A DNA stretch of 64,000 nucleotides from Corynebacterium sp. HMSC078H07 (GTDB taxonomy: Bacteria > Actinomycetota > Actinomycetes > Mycobacteriales > Mycobacteriaceae). The position numbers and the translations under genes are program-made. The notes below the pieces were generated by a model that did no database searches, was not told the DNA's origin, and saw only the letters and a list, made by a program, of their open reading frames with translations. Positions within the stretch are counted from its first letter, which is position 1, and each line of letters opens with the position of its first letter. This document shows, piece by piece, positions 1 to 10,719 of the stretch. The stretch lies in NCBI RefSeq assembly GCF_001812805.1, contig NZ_KV810485.1, positions 41,130 to 105,129 of the forward strand, read 5' to 3'.

Positions 1-18
1 GCTAGCTCCCCGAGCGCG

Positions 19-1782
19 GTGGACGACTACCACACTGTTGATGAGCGCCTCGAGGCTGCCTCGGCCACGAGCCAGCTCCAAGACATGCTCACCAACAAGT
101 CCTTCAACCCTGAGGCCCACGCGGTTCCGGCAGAGGAGAAGGACACGGAGGACGACAAGTTCGGCCCCGGCGGTATTGACTCGCCGATCGATTGGACCAT
201 CGTCAGCTTCGCCGGCATCCTCATCGCCGCCATCGTGGCATGGGGACTGGCGGCACCGGATAACTTTGGTACCTTCGCCAGCAACGCGTTGAACTTTGTG
301 GTCAACGACTTCGGTTGGGCCTACGTGCTCTTCGGCACCATCTTCGTCGTCTTCGTGCTCTTCATTGCGCTGTCGAAATTCGGCACCATCCGCTTGGGTG
401 AAATTAATGAAGAACCCGAGTTCACCACGGTGTCGTGGATTGCCATGATGTTCGCCGCTGGTATGGGCATTGGTCTGATGTTCTATGGTGCGTCCGAGCC
501 GCTCAACTATTTCAAGAACGGCGTTCCCGGCCACGGTGAACATGAAGTCGGTACCTCCATGGCCACTGCCATGTTCCACTGGACGCTGCACCCATGGGCG
601 GTTTACGCCATTGTGGGTCTGGCCATTGCGTACTCCACCTTCCGCATCGGCCGCAAGCAGCTGCTGAGCCAGGCCTTTGTGCCGCTCATTGGTCAGCGCA
701 ATGCTGACGGTGCCGTGGGCAAGCTCATTGATATCCTCGCCATTTTTGCCACCGTCTTCGGTACCGCCTGCTCCCTAGGCCTCGGCGCTACTCAGATCCA
801 GGCAGGCCTCGAGGCTTCTGGTCTCATTGAGAATCCTTCCCAGAGCGTGGTCATTGGCATCGTTCTCGTGCTGACCCTAGCCTTCATCCTGTCCGCGATG
901 TCCGGTGTGGGTAAGGGGATTCAGTACCTGTCCAACGCCAACATGATCCTGGCTGCCCTACTGGCCATCTTCGTGTTCATCCTGGGCCCCACGGTGACGA
1001 TTCTCAACCAGATCCCTGGTTCCATTGGTAACTACTTGGCCAACTTCACCGAGATGATCGCTCGCACCGCCGAGTCCAACAACGGTACTGCTGGTGAGTG
1101 GCTATCCACGTGGACCATCTTCTACTGGGCGTGGTGGGTCTCGTGGTCCCCGTTCGTCGGCATGTTCCTGGCCCGCATTTCCCGCGGTCGCTCCGTACGC
1201 GAGTTCTGCATCGGCGTGCTTCTCGTTCCGGCTGGTGTGTCCACCGTATGGTTCGCCATCTTCGGCGGCACCGCCATTCATATGGAGCAGAATGGCAATT
1301 CCATCTCTGGTGACTCCGCGGAGCAGGAGCTGTTTAACCTACTGCAGAACCTGCCTGGTGGCTTCATCGCTGGCATCGTCGCCGCAATCCTGCTGGCTAC
1401 CTTCTTCATTACGTCGGCAGACTCCGCGTCCACCGTCATGGGTTCCATGTCCCAGTCTGGTGCCACCACCGCTAAGCCGTGGCTGTCCGCTGTCTGGGGC
1501 GTGCTCACCGCGGCGGTTGGCCTGACCCTGCTGCTCTCGAGCGAGGATTCCCTGTCCAACCTGCAGAATGTCACTATCGTGGCAGCCCTGCCCTTCCTCT
1601 TCATCGTCGTCGGTCTCATGTTTGCTATCTACAAGGACTTGAGCAACGACGTCATCTACAAGGAATACCGCGAATCCCAGGCCTTCCAGCGCAAGCTGGC
1701 TCGTGAGCGTCGTCTGCACCGCGAGTTCCAGCGCGAACAGGCCTACAAGGAGCGCCGCCGCCAGCACAAGCCGAAGCACTAA
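19..1782 (+). CDS. BCCT family osmolyte/betaine transporter
   Basis: Secondary transporter of the betaine-choline-carnitine family, expected to bring compatible solutes into the cell with sodium or protons. The 587-residue reading has a charged cytoplasmic N-terminus of about 57 residues, then about 12 membrane segments. Family signatures are [16 protein letters not shown] near residue 146 and the Trp-rich [12 protein letters not shown] from residue 365. The C-terminus is strongly basic (many Arg, Lys and Gln), as in corynebacterial BetP/LcoP/EctP proteins where this tail helps sense osmotic stress. The start is uncertain: the GTG at 19 is the first visible start, but the frame stays open to the window edge, so the true N-terminus may lie upstream. 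The substrate cannot be assigned from the sequence. Confidence 0.9.
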   Translation: MDDYHTVDERLEAASATSQLQDMLTNKSFNPEAHAVPAEEKDTEDDKFGPGGIDSPIDWTIVSFAGILIAAIVAWGLAAPDNFGTFASNALNFVVNDFGWAYVLFGTIFVVFVLFIALSKFGTIRLGEINEEPEFTTVSWIAMMFAAGMGIGLMFYGASEPLNYFKNGVPGHGEHEVGTSMATAMFHWTLHPWAVYAIVGLAIAYSTFRIGRKQLLSQAFVPLIGQRNADGAVGKLIDILAIFATVFGTACSLGLGATQIQAGLEASGLIENPSQSVVIGIVLVLTLAFILSAMSGVGKGIQYLSNANMILAALLAIFVFILGPTVTILNQIPGSIGNYLANFTEMIARTAESNNGTAGEWLSTWTIFYWAWWVSWSPFVGMFLARISRGRSVREFCIGVLLVPAGVSTVWFAIFGGTAIHMEQNGNSISGDSAEQELFNLLQNLPGGFIAGIVAAILLATFFITSADSASTVMGSMSQSGATTAKPWLSAVWGVLTAAVGLTLLLSSEDSLSNLQNVTIVAALPFLFIVVGLMFAIYKDLSNDVIYKEYRESQAFQRKLARERRLHREFQREQAYKERRRQHKPKH

Positions 1783-1838
1783 CGCTTAAAGCCCTGGCGA
1801 AGAATCGCCCGTCAAGCGCCTCGCTGCGCGCTCTTTTT

Positions 1839-1872
1839 ACACCCCCTCACTGCACGTACGGTGAGGGGGTGT
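1839..1872. terminator. Perfect 12-bp inverted repeat upstream of metG
   Basis: ACACCCCCTCAC and GTGAGGGGGTGT form a perfect 12-bp stem around a 10-base loop in the gap between the BCCT gene and metG. The T-run lies on the 5' side (TTTTTAC, about 1834-1840), so a plus-strand terminator would lack its U-tract. It ends only 4 bases before the -10 box of metG. Terminator or operator roles are both possible. Confidence 0.5.
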
Positions 1873-1889
1873 TCGATAGAGTAGAGGGC

Positions 1890-3722
1890 ATGACTGAGAC
1901 AGTTGTCGTTAATGTTGCTTGGCCTTACGCCAACGGACCCCGCCACATCGGACACGTGGCGGGCTTCGGCGTTCCTTCAGATGTGTTTGCCCGCTTCCAA
2001 CGAATGCGCGGAAATGATGTTCTCATGGTCTCCGGTACCGATGAACACGGCACCCCGCTGCTCGTTCAGGCGGACAAGGAAGGCGTGACCGTCCGCGAGC
2101 TGGCGGACCGCTACAACCGTCAGATTGTTACCGACTTGGCTGGGCTCGGTCTGTCTTATGACCTTTTTACCCGCACCACCACGCGCAACCACTACGCGGT
2201 AGTGCAGGAGCTGTTCAAGGGTCTCTACGAGAACGGCTACATGATTAAGGAAACCACCAAGGGTGCCATTTCACCTTCCACGGGCCGTACCTTGCCGGAC
2301 CGCTACATTGAAGGCACCTGTCCTATTTGTGGCGCCGATGGTGCCCGCGGTGACCAGTGCGATGAGTGTGGCAACCAGCTCGATCCGGTGGACCTCATCA
2401 ACCCCGTGTCCAAAATTAACGGCGAAACACCGGAATTCATTGAGACCGAGCACTTCCTGCTCGACCTTCCCTCCGTCAAGGATGCGCTTGAGGAGTGGCT
2501 CAAGACCCGTGAGGATTGGCGCCCGAACGTACTGAAGTTCTCCCTCAACCTGCTGGAGGATATGCGCCCGCGCACCATGACCCGCGATATTGACTGGGGT
2601 ATTCCAATTCCGGTTGAGGGCTGGCAGGACAACGGCGCGAAGAAGCTATACGTGTGGTTCGATGCCGTCATCGGCTACCTGTCCTCCTCCATTGAGTGGG
2701 CCCACCGCACCGGCAACCCGGATGCGTGGAAGCAGTACTGGCAGAACCCGGAGGCTCGCCACTACTACTTCCAAGGCAAAGACAACATCACCTTTCACTC
2801 TCAGATTTGGCCAGCCCAGTTGCTGGGTTATGCCGGCAAGGGAGCCAAGGGCGGCGAGGTACACGCGTATGGTGAGTTGAACCTGCCCACGGAAATCGTC
2901 TCCTCGGAGTACCTGACTATGTCGGGATCCAAGTTCTCCTCCTCCAAGGGCGTGGTCATCTACGTCAAGGACTTCCTTAAGGAGTTTGGTCCGGATGCCC
3001 TGCGCTACTTCATTGCGGTGGCTGGACCTGAAAACAATGACACCGACTTCACCTGGGATGAGTTCGTCCGCCGTATCAACAATGAGCTGGCGAATGGCTG
3101 GGGCAACCTGGTCAACCGCACTGTGTCCATGGCGTTCAAGAACTTCGGCGAAGTACCTGCACCGGCCGCTCTGGAACAGGCCGATAAGGATATTTTGGCG
3201 CTGTCTGAGGAGACCTTCGCCACCGCCGCGGAGTTCCTCGAGCAGTCCAAGTTCAAGCAGGCCATGACCGCCATCATGCACGTTGTCGGTGAGGCCAATG
3301 CCTACGTTGCCGCCATGGAACCGTGGAAGCTGGCCAAGGATGAGACCCAGCGCGAGCGTCTGGCCACCGTCCTGTGGACAGCACTGCAGGTGGTGTCTGA
3401 CTGCAACGTCATGCTCACACCTTTTCTGCCGTTTACCGCGCAGAAGGTGCACGAGACCCTAGGCCGTGAGGGCGAGTGGGCCGCGCAGCCACGTGTTGAG
3501 GACGTCGTTGACGATATTCCGGTTGAGCTCGTCGGCGTGAATCTCCCACCGGAGAACCACCCGTACCCGATCATCACGGGTGATTACACGGGCCAGCAGG
3601 CAGTGTGGCAGCGCATCGATGTCACCCCCGGCACGGTGCTGCAGAAGCCGAAGCCACTCGTGGCCAAACTTGACCCTGAGCTCGGTGAGACCGGCCCGGA
3701 GTGGGCCCCAGTTCAGAAATAG
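1890..3722 (+). CDS. metG: Methionyl-tRNA synthetase
   Basis: Charges tRNA-Met with methionine in the cytoplasm (class I synthetase, 610 residues). The HIGH motif is at residues 19-22 and the KMSKS equivalent reads KFSSSKG from about residue 348. A CxxC...CxxC zinc knuckle (CPIC ... CDEC) lies around residues 144-161, typical of the zinc-binding MetG class. The fused C-terminal EMAP-like domain of longer MetG proteins is absent. The ATG at 1890 is chosen because a TAGAGT -10 box (1877-1882) ends 7 bases before it, the pattern of a leaderless mRNA; an upstream GTG would lie inside the hairpin. The exporter gene starts 4 bases after its stop, so the two are probably cotranscribed. The neighbouring tatD-rpf2-ksgA order matches mycobacteria. 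Confidence 0.97.
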   Translation: MTETVVVNVAWPYANGPRHIGHVAGFGVPSDVFARFQRMRGNDVLMVSGTDEHGTPLLVQADKEGVTVRELADRYNRQIVTDLAGLGLSYDLFTRTTTRNHYAVVQELFKGLYENGYMIKETTKGAISPSTGRTLPDRYIEGTCPICGADGARGDQCDECGNQLDPVDLINPVSKINGETPEFIETEHFLLDLPSVKDALEEWLKTREDWRPNVLKFSLNLLEDMRPRTMTRDIDWGIPIPVEGWQDNGAKKLYVWFDAVIGYLSSSIEWAHRTGNPDAWKQYWQNPEARHYYFQGKDNITFHSQIWPAQLLGYAGKGAKGGEVHAYGELNLPTEIVSSEYLTMSGSKFSSSKGVVIYVKDFLKEFGPDALRYFIAVAGPENNDTDFTWDEFVRRINNELANGWGNLVNRTVSMAFKNFGEVPAPAALEQADKDILALSEETFATAAEFLEQSKFKQAMTAIMHVVGEANAYVAAMEPWKLAKDETQRERLATVLWTALQVVSDCNVMLTPFLPFTAQKVHETLGREGEWAAQPRVEDVVDDIPVELVGVNLPPENHPYPIITGDYTGQQAVWQRIDVTPGTVLQKPKPLVAKLDPELGETGPEWAPVQK

Positions 3723-3726
3723 TTTG

Positions 3727-4920
3727 ATGGGTCAGGCGTTCCGGCGCACTCTTGCGCCTGCCTTGCTCTTCACCGTCGTGTGCCTCACGGCGGTGAATTT
3801 GCGATCCGGCATTGCGTCAGTGGCGCCGGTTTTAGGGCAAATCCAAGACTACTTTGGTATTAGTTCCGGCGCCGCGGGTCTTCTCACTGCGCTGCCTGGA
3901 TTGTGCTTTGCTGTGATGGGCCTTGCCGCCGTTCCCATTGCGCGCCGCGTGGGACTAAGCCGGACTTTGGCAGCCGGAACGCTCTCGCTCGTTGTGGGGT
4001 TGGCGTTGCGCCCGTGGGTAGACAGCTTCCCGCTGTTCGTCGCGCTGACCTTGTGCGTGGTGGCGGGAATTGCGTTGGCGAATGTCCTGCTTCCCGCGTG
4101 GATTAAACAGCACGGCTCTGGCCGCACGCTGGTAGCGCTCATGACGACGTACACCACGATGTTGGGTGTCTCCAGCGCGTTGGGACCATTGTCCGCGGTG
4201 ACCCAGAAGACTTGGCAAGGCGCACTGTGGGTGTGGTGTTTGCCGGCGGTCGCTCAGCTCATCGCGTGGGGCGTGGTGCTGCCGCGCGCTGGTCGCGATG
4301 TCGCACAAGGCGCAGTCGATGGCGCTGACACCCCGCGCCCCATGTACACCTCGCCCACTGCCGTGGCCATGCTCTTCTTCTTTGGCCTGCAATCCACCAT
4401 GGCCTATGTCCAGATGGGCTGGTTGCCGCGCATGCTCGTGGACACAGGCGTGGGGGAGAACACGGCCAGCGTGGCCTTAGCCATTATCGGTGTGTTTAAC
4501 ATTGCCGGCGGTGTAATCATGCCGTGGCTCATTTCACGGCTGGACCGGTTGGCACCTGTGCCCGTGGTGCTAGCCCTGTGCACGTGTGCAGGATGGGCCG
4601 GTGTGCTGCTGGCTGCCGACGCTGCCCCGCTGGCCTGGGCATCCCTCATGGGAATCGGCGGCATGTGTTTCCCCTTGGCGCTGGCTCTACTCACCGCCCG
4701 GACGCGCAGCGCGCTGACCACTGCGCGCTTGTCCGGCTTCGTTCAGCCCGGCGGCTACATCCTCGCGGGGCTCGTGCCGTTGCTTGTTGGCGTCGTGCGT
4801 GGCGCCACCGGCAACTGGACTGCCGTGCTGATGGGCCTCATGGTCCTGTCACTATGCATGCTGGTGGCAGGCCTGCGCGCGACCGCGCGGGTCTATATCG
4901 ACGACGAGCTCGTTGCCTAG
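3727..4920 (+). CDS. MFS transporter, CynX/NimT type
   Basis: Twelve-helix major facilitator of about 397 residues. The opening residues (FTVVCLTAVNLRSGIASVAPVL) resemble the CynX/NimT cyanate and nitroimidazole transporter group, whose members carry small anions or drugs. The ATG at 3727 is 4 bases behind the metG stop; a longer reading into metG gives a non-hydrophobic Arg/Ser-rich extension and is rejected. Substrate is unknown. Cotranscription with metG is likely from the spacing, but no functional link with aminoacylation is implied. Confidence 0.85.
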   Translation: MGQAFRRTLAPALLFTVVCLTAVNLRSGIASVAPVLGQIQDYFGISSGAAGLLTALPGLCFAVMGLAAVPIARRVGLSRTLAAGTLSLVVGLALRPWVDSFPLFVALTLCVVAGIALANVLLPAWIKQHGSGRTLVALMTTYTTMLGVSSALGPLSAVTQKTWQGALWVWCLPAVAQLIAWGVVLPRAGRDVAQGAVDGADTPRPMYTSPTAVAMLFFFGLQSTMAYVQMGWLPRMLVDTGVGENTASVALAIIGVFNIAGGVIMPWLISRLDRLAPVPVVLALCTCAGWAGVLLAADAAPLAWASLMGIGGMCFPLALALLTARTRSALTTARLSGFVQPGGYILAGLVPLLVGVVRGATGNWTAVLMGLMVLSLCMLVAGLRATARVYIDDELVA

Positions 4921-4977
4921 AGAGTTTAGAGTCAAGGAGGTACCCTTTTATCTACAACGAAGAAGTATTTAACGGAC

Positions 4978-4992
4978 CGCGTTATTGACGCG
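4978..4992. promoter_or_regulatory. Candidate HigA operator / higBA promoter
   Basis: CGCGT-TATTG-ACGCG is an inverted repeat just upstream of a possible -10 (TACGTT, 4994-4999) and 28 bases before the higB start. Antitoxins of the HigA family normally repress their own promoter, so this repeat is a reasonable operator candidate. It has not been compared with known HigA sites. Confidence 0.35.
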
Positions 4993-5019
4993 ATACGTTA
5001 TGGGGGGTAGGGTGAGTTT

Positions 5020-5301
5020 GTGATCCAGTCGTTTGCGGACAAGGACACCGAGCGTTTGTGGAATCGTGAGAGAGTGCGCTCAATCGATCCACGTATTCAC
5101 TCGGTTGCCCTCCGTAAGCTCAGGCAACTGGGCTATGTCCAGACGTTGGATGAGCTCCGAATACCTCCGGGGAACAGGCTCGAAGCGTTAAAGGGCGATC
5201 GGCGGGGTCAGTACAGCATTCGTGTCAATAGTCAATGGCGGATCTGCTTCCGGTGGACCGCTGCAGGTCCACAGGAGGTTGAGATCGTTGACTACCACTA
5301 A
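5020..5301 (+). CDS. higB: HigB/RelE-type toxin
   Basis: Small (93 residues) ribosome-dependent mRNA interferase toxin of the HigB branch of the RelE superfamily. The pattern LRKLRQL, then LRIPPGNRLEALKGDRRGQYSIRVNSQWRI-like text, and a C-terminal VEIVDYH end is diagnostic of HigB plasmid-maintenance killer proteins. It starts with GTG at 5020. Its 3' end overlaps the antitoxin gene by 14 bases, giving the toxin-first order characteristic of higBA. The pair sits between backbone genes with no mobile-element remnants visible, so it may be a recent insertion or a resident stress module. Confidence 0.9.
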   Translation: MIQSFADKDTERLWNRERVRSIDPRIHSVALRKLRQLGYVQTLDELRIPPGNRLEALKGDRRGQYSIRVNSQWRICFRWTAAGPQEVEIVDYH

Positions 5302-5596
5302 CAAGCTCCCCCCAGTTCATCCCGGTGAGGTTCTTATGGAGGATTTCCTGAAGGAAATGGGGATAACTCAGCACAAACTCGCCGTATCGATTGGAGTTCC
5401 GCCACGGCGGATTAATGAAATTGTCCACGGAAAGCGGACTATCACCGCTGATACGGCACTTCGACTGGCCAAATTTTTTGGCATGACTCCGCAGTTTTGG
5501 CTAGGTCTCCAGGCGCATTACGACTTGGATGTTGCGGAGGACAAAATCCTCTCGGATTTAGAGGTGATTGAGCCGTTTGAAGCGGCCTCGGCGTAA
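5288..5596 (+). CDS. higA: HigA-type antitoxin, XRE family
   Basis: Antitoxin of about 102 residues that should bind and neutralise HigB and repress the operon. It has the VHPGEVLMEDFL opening typical of HigA, followed by a helix-turn-helix around residues 20-60 (GITQHKLAVSIGVPPRRINEIVHGKRTIT). The TTG at 5288 is chosen as start because AGGAGG lies about 9 bases upstream and the residues after it match the usual HigA N-terminus. The longer reading from 5222 is simply an overlap with higB. Start overlap with the toxin suggests translational coupling. Confidence 0.9.
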   Translation: MTTTNKLPPVHPGEVLMEDFLKEMGITQHKLAVSIGVPPRRINEIVHGKRTITADTALRLAKFFGMTPQFWLGLQAHYDLDVAEDKILSDLEVIEPFEAASA

Positions 5597-5618
5597 TGAA
5601 AAGTGTGGCGGCACCGCG

Positions 5619-6122
5619 CTAGGAACGGTCGAAGTCGCGCTGCAAGTGAACCAAGCCGAGGCGCACGCCGTCCTTGGTGTGAATGTTGGGCATGCGGCCG
5701 GTTTCCACGAAGCCGAACTTCTTGTGCAGGGCAATGGACGCCTCGTTGGTATCCACGATGTAGGTGATCATGGTCTGGACGTAGTCGTTGTCTTGGGCGT
5801 GATCCATGAGCGTGGCCATGAGCTCACTGCCCACGCCTTTGCCGCGTGCGGATTCGGCAATGTAGACGGAGTCCTCCGCAGTGCCGTAATAGATGGCGGG
5901 AGTAACGAACTGGAAGTACGCGGCCCAGCCGACGATTTCGTCGTCGTCCACGGCGACGAAGACGGGGTAGTCGTCTTTCTCCATCTGTGCCAGCCATTGC
6001 TTACGGTCCTCGACGGATTCCTGCCAGGTCACCAGGTTGGCCGCCGGCGTTGCGGCGGACGCGGCGTTGTAGATGGTGGCGATGGAGGGGGCGTCGTCAA
6101 GCACTGCGGGACGAACGTGCAT
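5619..6122 (-). CDS. GNAT family N-acetyltransferase
   Basis: A 167-residue acetyl-CoA dependent N-acetyltransferase, probably of the phosphinothricin/methionine-sulfoximine acetyltransferase-like group. It opens VRPAVLDDAPSIATIYNAA and carries the acetyl-CoA loop ESARGKGVGSELM, with a conserved IDTNEASIALHKKFGF end. The ATG at 6122 is 11 bases behind the stop of the other GNAT gene, so the two form an operon read away from tatD. The pair are paralogues: both contain AHGKGVGT/ARGKGVGS and N..SI.LH.KFGF. Substrate is unknown; detoxification of an amine compound is a guess. Confidence 0.85.
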   Translation of the reverse strand: MHVRPAVLDDAPSIATIYNAASAATPAANLVTWQESVEDRKQWLAQMEKDDYPVFVAVDDDEIVGWAAYFQFVTPAIYYGTAEDSVYIAESARGKGVGSELMATLMDHAQDNDYVQTMITYIVDTNEASIALHKKFGFVETGRMPNIHTKDGVRLGLVHLQRDFDRS

Positions 6123-6133
6123 ACGGGTAATCC

Positions 6134-6628
6134 TTAAACCATGAGTTGCAAGTGGGCCAAGTCTAACCACTGCCCAGCTTTGCGGCTGACTTCTTTTAGA
6201 GTTCCTACAGTGGCAAAACCGAACTTCTCATGCAACTTGATGGATGCGGTGTTGTCCGGCACGATGAGTGCCAGCAGCGTATGAACCTGTTCAGCTTGAC
6301 GGGCATGCTGAACAACTGCCTCGAGCAGGCGTGTTCCCACCCCTTTCCCGTGGGCCGCGGGATCCACATAAATCGTGGTCTCATAGCACCCCAGCCACAC
6401 CTTCGGATCGCGGTAGGGGCGGTAGAGCGCCCAGCCTAGGTAGGTGCCATCGTCCGCGTAAGCAACGAAACACGGGCAGTTCTCGCGGCGCAACTGGTGG
6501 AGATACTCGGTGCGTTCTTCCACCGTGGCGGGCTCACTACGGAAAATGAAGAGGGTTTCCTGAATAGCCCAATTCAGAGTAGCGGTCATCGCGGGGACGT
6601 CGGCGTCCGTCGCTTCACGGATAATCAT
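6134..6628 (-). CDS. GNAT family N-acetyltransferase (upstream paralogue)
   Basis: Second GNAT enzyme, 164 residues, beginning MIIREATDADVPAMTATLNWAI. The acetyl-CoA binding segment is DPAAHGKGVGTRLL, and the C-terminal PDNTASIKLHEKFGF matches its downstream neighbour. The first residues follow the pattern of phosphinothricin-type acetyltransferases. The ATG at 6628 was selected because the longer frame runs back through tatD. It is divergent from tatD with only 24 bases between the starts, so the promoters must overlap. Gene order suggests tandem duplication followed by divergence. Confidence 0.85.
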   Translation of the reverse strand: MIIREATDADVPAMTATLNWAIQETLFIFRSEPATVEERTEYLHQLRRENCPCFVAYADDGTYLGWALYRPYRDPKVWLGCYETTIYVDPAAHGKGVGTRLLEAVVQHARQAEQVHTLLALIVPDNTASIKLHEKFGFATVGTLKEVSRKAGQWLDLAHLQLMV

Positions 6629-6652
6629 GCGCGCAAGACTACACTCGCAGCC

Positions 6653-7477
6653 ATGTCTAAGAAGAAGCCACGCCCCACGCCCGTGCCCGCTGAAGGTTTG
6701 AGCCAGCTTATCGACGCCCACACGCACCTCGCCTCCTGCCGCGACGCCGACGCTGACCTTGTTGCCCGCGCTCATGCCGCTGGAGTTGAGCGCATTGTCA
6801 CCGTGGGTGACGGATTGGCTGAGGCGGAGAAGGCGCTGGTCGCAGCGCACGAATTCGGCAACGTGTATGCCGCGTGTGCGATTCACCCGACGAAGGCGCA
6901 GAAACTAGATGAGGCCGCCCGTGCACGCCTGAGTGAGATGGCAGCGGACCCGCGCTGCGTGGCCATCGGTGAAACCGGCCTGGACACGTACTGGATCCAC
7001 CACGAGCCGGAGACCACGGCACCCCTGGAGGTCCAGGAGGAAGCCCTGCGCTGGCACGCCGCGTTGGCGGCGAAAGTAGGAAAGACGCTCATGATCCACA
7101 ACCGTGAGGCCGATGAGGACCTTATGCGAGTACTAGGGGAGTGTGCGGAGGCGCCGAAGGTGATGCTGCACTGCTTCTCCTCACCGCTGGAAGTGGCCAA
7201 GGAAGCTCTTGAGCGCGGCTATGTGTTGTCTTTTGCTGGCAACGTGACCTTCAAGCGTAACGAAGAGATGCGCCAGGCCGCAGCGCTTGCCCCAGCCGGA
7301 CAGCTGCTCATTGAGACCGACGCTCCGTACATGACTCCGGAGCCTTTCCGCGGTGCGCGCAATGAACCGTCGCTTATTGGCCACACTTATGCCTGTATTG
7401 CTGAGGCCCGTGGTCAAGACGTGGAAGAGCTGGCAGCTGAAGTGAAGGAAACCTTCGCGAGCGTGTTTGGAGTGTAG
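6653..7477 (+). CDS. tatD: TatD family metal-dependent deoxyribonuclease
   Basis: Metal-dependent hydrolase of the TatD DNase family, 274 residues with a short basic N-terminal tail (MSKKKPRPTP). Metal-ligand and active-site motifs are present in order: DAHTHL, GETGLD, MIHNRE, LHCFSS and ETDAPYMTPEPFRG. The family has 3'-5' exonuclease activity and a likely role in DNA repair or turnover. The ATG at 6653 is preceded by TACACT (6640-6645) with 7 bases between, which suggests a leaderless mRNA. Position between metG and rpf2 is conserved in Corynebacterineae. Confidence 0.95.
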   Translation: MSKKKPRPTPVPAEGLSQLIDAHTHLASCRDADADLVARAHAAGVERIVTVGDGLAEAEKALVAAHEFGNVYAACAIHPTKAQKLDEAARARLSEMAADPRCVAIGETGLDTYWIHHEPETTAPLEVQEEALRWHAALAAKVGKTLMIHNREADEDLMRVLGECAEAPKVMLHCFSSPLEVAKEALERGYVLSFAGNVTFKRNEEMRQAAALAPAGQLLIETDAPYMTPEPFRGARNEPSLIGHTYACIAEARGQDVEELAAEVKETFASVFGV

Positions 7478-7491
7478 CTACCCGCCCACAG

Positions 7492-7507
7492 TGTGACGAT
7501 CTTCACT
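7492..7507. promoter_or_regulatory. CRP/GlxR-type binding site upstream of rpf2
   Basis: TGTGA-N6-TCACT matches the CRP-family consensus TGTGA-N6-TCACA at 9 of 10 defined positions. It lies about 220 bases upstream of the rpf2 start. In C. glutamicum rpf2 is known to be controlled by GlxR together with RamA and RamB, which supports the assignment. Confidence 0.65.
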
Positions 7508-7596
7508 ATTTGAAAACCGGCTGCTCAAGGGTGGCGGGCGTGTTTGGTGTGACGAGTGTGCTGCTAGTGGTTGCGGCGTGTGAGGACTTCTAGATC

Positions 7597-7622
7597 GTTA
7601 CGTGCTGTTACCGTATCGTTAT
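7597..7622 (+). promoter_or_regulatory. GTTAC direct repeats, MtrA-box-like
   Basis: GTTAC occurs at 7597-7601 and 7607-7611, with a degenerate GTTAT at 7618-7622. The repeats start 10 and 11 bases apart, one helical turn. Direct GTNAC repeats with 5-6 base spacing are the known type of site for the MtrA response regulator of actinobacteria, which controls peptidoglycan enzymes including Rpf proteins. The assignment is by motif only. Confidence 0.55.
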
Positions 7623-7723
7623 CCAAAGTTAGCCCGGCCTTGATGTTGCCGGGGCGCGCATTCTGTCGCGCAGAATCAACTGCTGGGCAGATGCCTGGCA
7701 CGAAATACTGCAGAGACGAGTAG

Positions 7724-8878
<1,155 letters not shown>

Positions 8879-8911
8879 AACTGCGGCGCGCCGCGTATTA
8901 GTCTGGAAGAC

Positions 8912-9754
8912 ATGACACAACCCCACCTGCTGGGCCCGGTGGAGATCCGCGAGCTCGCTGCTGAGCTCGACGTCACCCCGACGAAGAAGCTGGGCCAGAA
9001 CTTTCTCCATGACCCCAACACCATTCGGCGTATCGTTGCCGCCGCGGACCTCTCCGCTGAGGACCGCGTAGTGGAGGTTGGCCCCGGCCTCGGCTCACTG
9101 ACTTTGGGTCTGCTGGGGGAAGTAGAACACGTCACCGCAGTAGAGATTGACCCGCGCTTAGCGGCCAAGCTCCCGGAGACCGTGGCCCAGCGTGCTCCGG
9201 AGCAGGCACACCGCCTGACCTTGGTGGAAAAAGACGCCCTTACCGTGGAAAAGGGCGAGTTGGGCGAGCCTACAGCGCTCGTGGCGAACCTTCCCTATAA
9301 CGTGGCCGTTCCAGTGTTGCTACACCTGTTGGAGCTGTACCCCTCAATCCGCCGTGTCCTCGTCATGGTTCAGCTGGAAGTGGCCGAGCGCCTCGCGGCC
9401 GCGCCGGGAAGCAAGGTCTATGGCGTGCCGAGTGTCAAAGCTGCTTTCTATGGTCCCGTGCGCCAGGCCGGAACAATTGGCAAAAATGTCTTCTGGCCCG
9501 CTCCTAAGATCGAGTCCGGTCTCGTGCGCATTGACTGCACGCGTCCCTATGATGAAGCACTGCGTCCGCAGCTTTTCGCGCTTGTCGATGCTGCCTTTGC
9601 CCAACGCCGCAAAACTCTGCGTGCGGCACTCGCTGGTCACTATGGCTCCGCCGCAGCTGCCGAAGAAGCACTACACGCAGCCGGCATCGATCCGCGCCTG
9701 CGCGGTGAGAAACTCGGTGTGGAGGACTTTGTCCGATTGGCGGGCCAATCATGA
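8912..9754 (+). CDS. ksgA: 16S rRNA dimethyladenosine methyltransferase
   Basis: KsgA/RsmA transfers four methyl groups to two adjacent adenines near the 3' end of 16S rRNA during small-subunit maturation. The 280-residue protein has the [16 protein letters not shown] opening, the SAM loop [11 protein letters not shown] (about residues 52-62) and the catalytic NLPYN motif near residue 127. The ATG at 8912 is preceded by TAGTCT (8899-8904) with 7 bases between, again a leaderless arrangement. The stop overlaps the ispE start (ATGA), so the two are translationally coupled. Confidence 0.97.
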   Translation: MTQPHLLGPVEIRELAAELDVTPTKKLGQNFLHDPNTIRRIVAAADLSAEDRVVEVGPGLGSLTLGLLGEVEHVTAVEIDPRLAAKLPETVAQRAPEQAHRLTLVEKDALTVEKGELGEPTALVANLPYNVAVPVLLHLLELYPSIRRVLVMVQLEVAERLAAAPGSKVYGVPSVKAAFYGPVRQAGTIGKNVFWPAPKIESGLVRIDCTRPYDEALRPQLFALVDAAFAQRRKTLRAALAGHYGSAAAAEEALHAAGIDPRLRGEKLGVEDFVRLAGQS

Positions 9755-10689
9755 GTCAGCCACTCGCGCCGTCCGCACAGCTGTGGCAGGCCCGCGCACA
9801 CGCCAAAGTCAACCTGCACCTTGGCGTCGGCGATGCCCGCGAGGACGGATTCCATGAACTCGCTACGGTTTTCCAAGCGCTCGAGGTTCATGACGTCGTC
9901 AGCTATCGCTGGTCAGAAGACACCACGGTGGAGGTCACCGGCCGCCACGCACAAGGCGTGCCCGCCACGACAGATAACCTGGCTTGGCGGGCTGTGGAGC
10001 TGGTCGCACAACGCCTCATGCTCCCAGCGACGGGCATCCTGACGATGGAGAAAAACATCCCGGCTGCCGGTGGCATGGCTGGCGGTTCGGCCGATGCCGC
10101 CGCAGCCTTGCTCCTTGCCAACCATGCATTAAGCACCGAATTCTCCAGGGAACCAGTAACCGAGGAGAATCTTTTTGAACTTGCCGCAGAACTAGGCTCC
10201 GATGTGCCCTTCACGCTCCTGGGTGGTACCGCCTTGGGTCGGGGGCGTGGCGAACTGCTCACCTCGATGTTGTCGCGCGGACGCTATATCTGGGCCATCA
10301 TCACTAACGCTGAGGGGCTGTCTACCCCGACGGTCTTCCACAAGCTCGATGAGCTTCGTGCAGCTGGCCGCGGAAGCTCCCCGCACCTCGATACCGAAGC
10401 GGTTGGCCAAGCCCTCATAAGCGGCAACCCACGTGAACTTGCCGCAGTCATGCACAATGATCTCCAACCGGCCGCGCTGTCCCTGCGGCCAGACCTGCGC
10501 AAAATCCTTGAGACCGGCGAAGCCGCCGGCGCTCTGAAGGGGATTGTCTCTGGCTCTGGCCCTACCTGCGCTTTCCTCTGTGAGGATGAGGAGACAGCAG
10601 CTGAGGTCGTGGCTCAAGTCTGTGCCGATAACCGCGGCACCCGCGGCCTGGTGACAACGGGCCCAGCCAGCGGCGCCTCGCTGGTCTAA
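9751..10689 (+). CDS. ispE: 4-diphosphocytidyl-2-C-methyl-D-erythritol kinase
   Basis: GHMP-superfamily kinase of the MEP isoprenoid pathway that phosphorylates CDP-ME at the 2-hydroxyl. The 312-residue protein carries [12 protein letters not shown] near the N-terminus, the ATP loop [17 protein letters not shown] (about residues 107-123) and the C-terminal [11 protein letters not shown]. It overlaps ksgA by 4 bases. The ksgA-ispE order is conserved in Corynebacterineae, and the MEP pathway is their route to decaprenyl lipids for the cell wall. Confidence 0.97.
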   Translation: MSQPLAPSAQLWQARAHAKVNLHLGVGDAREDGFHELATVFQALEVHDVVSYRWSEDTTVEVTGRHAQGVPATTDNLAWRAVELVAQRLMLPATGILTMEKNIPAAGGMAGGSADAAAALLLANHALSTEFSREPVTEENLFELAAELGSDVPFTLLGGTALGRGRGELLTSMLSRGRYIWAIITNAEGLSTPTVFHKLDELRAAGRGSSPHLDTEAVGQALISGNPRELAAVMHNDLQPAALSLRPDLRKILETGEAAGALKGIVSGSGPTCAFLCEDEETAAEVVAQVCADNRGTRGLVTTGPASGASLV

Positions 10690-10719
10690 GTATTCGGCTA
10701 AAGGCGTATAGGGGAGGAG

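Noticed and set aside
5568..6137. A 189-codon plus-strand frame
   Set aside because: It lies opposite the GNAT gene, whose acetyl-CoA motif is clear, and its sequence is Val/Gly/His-rich shadow text.
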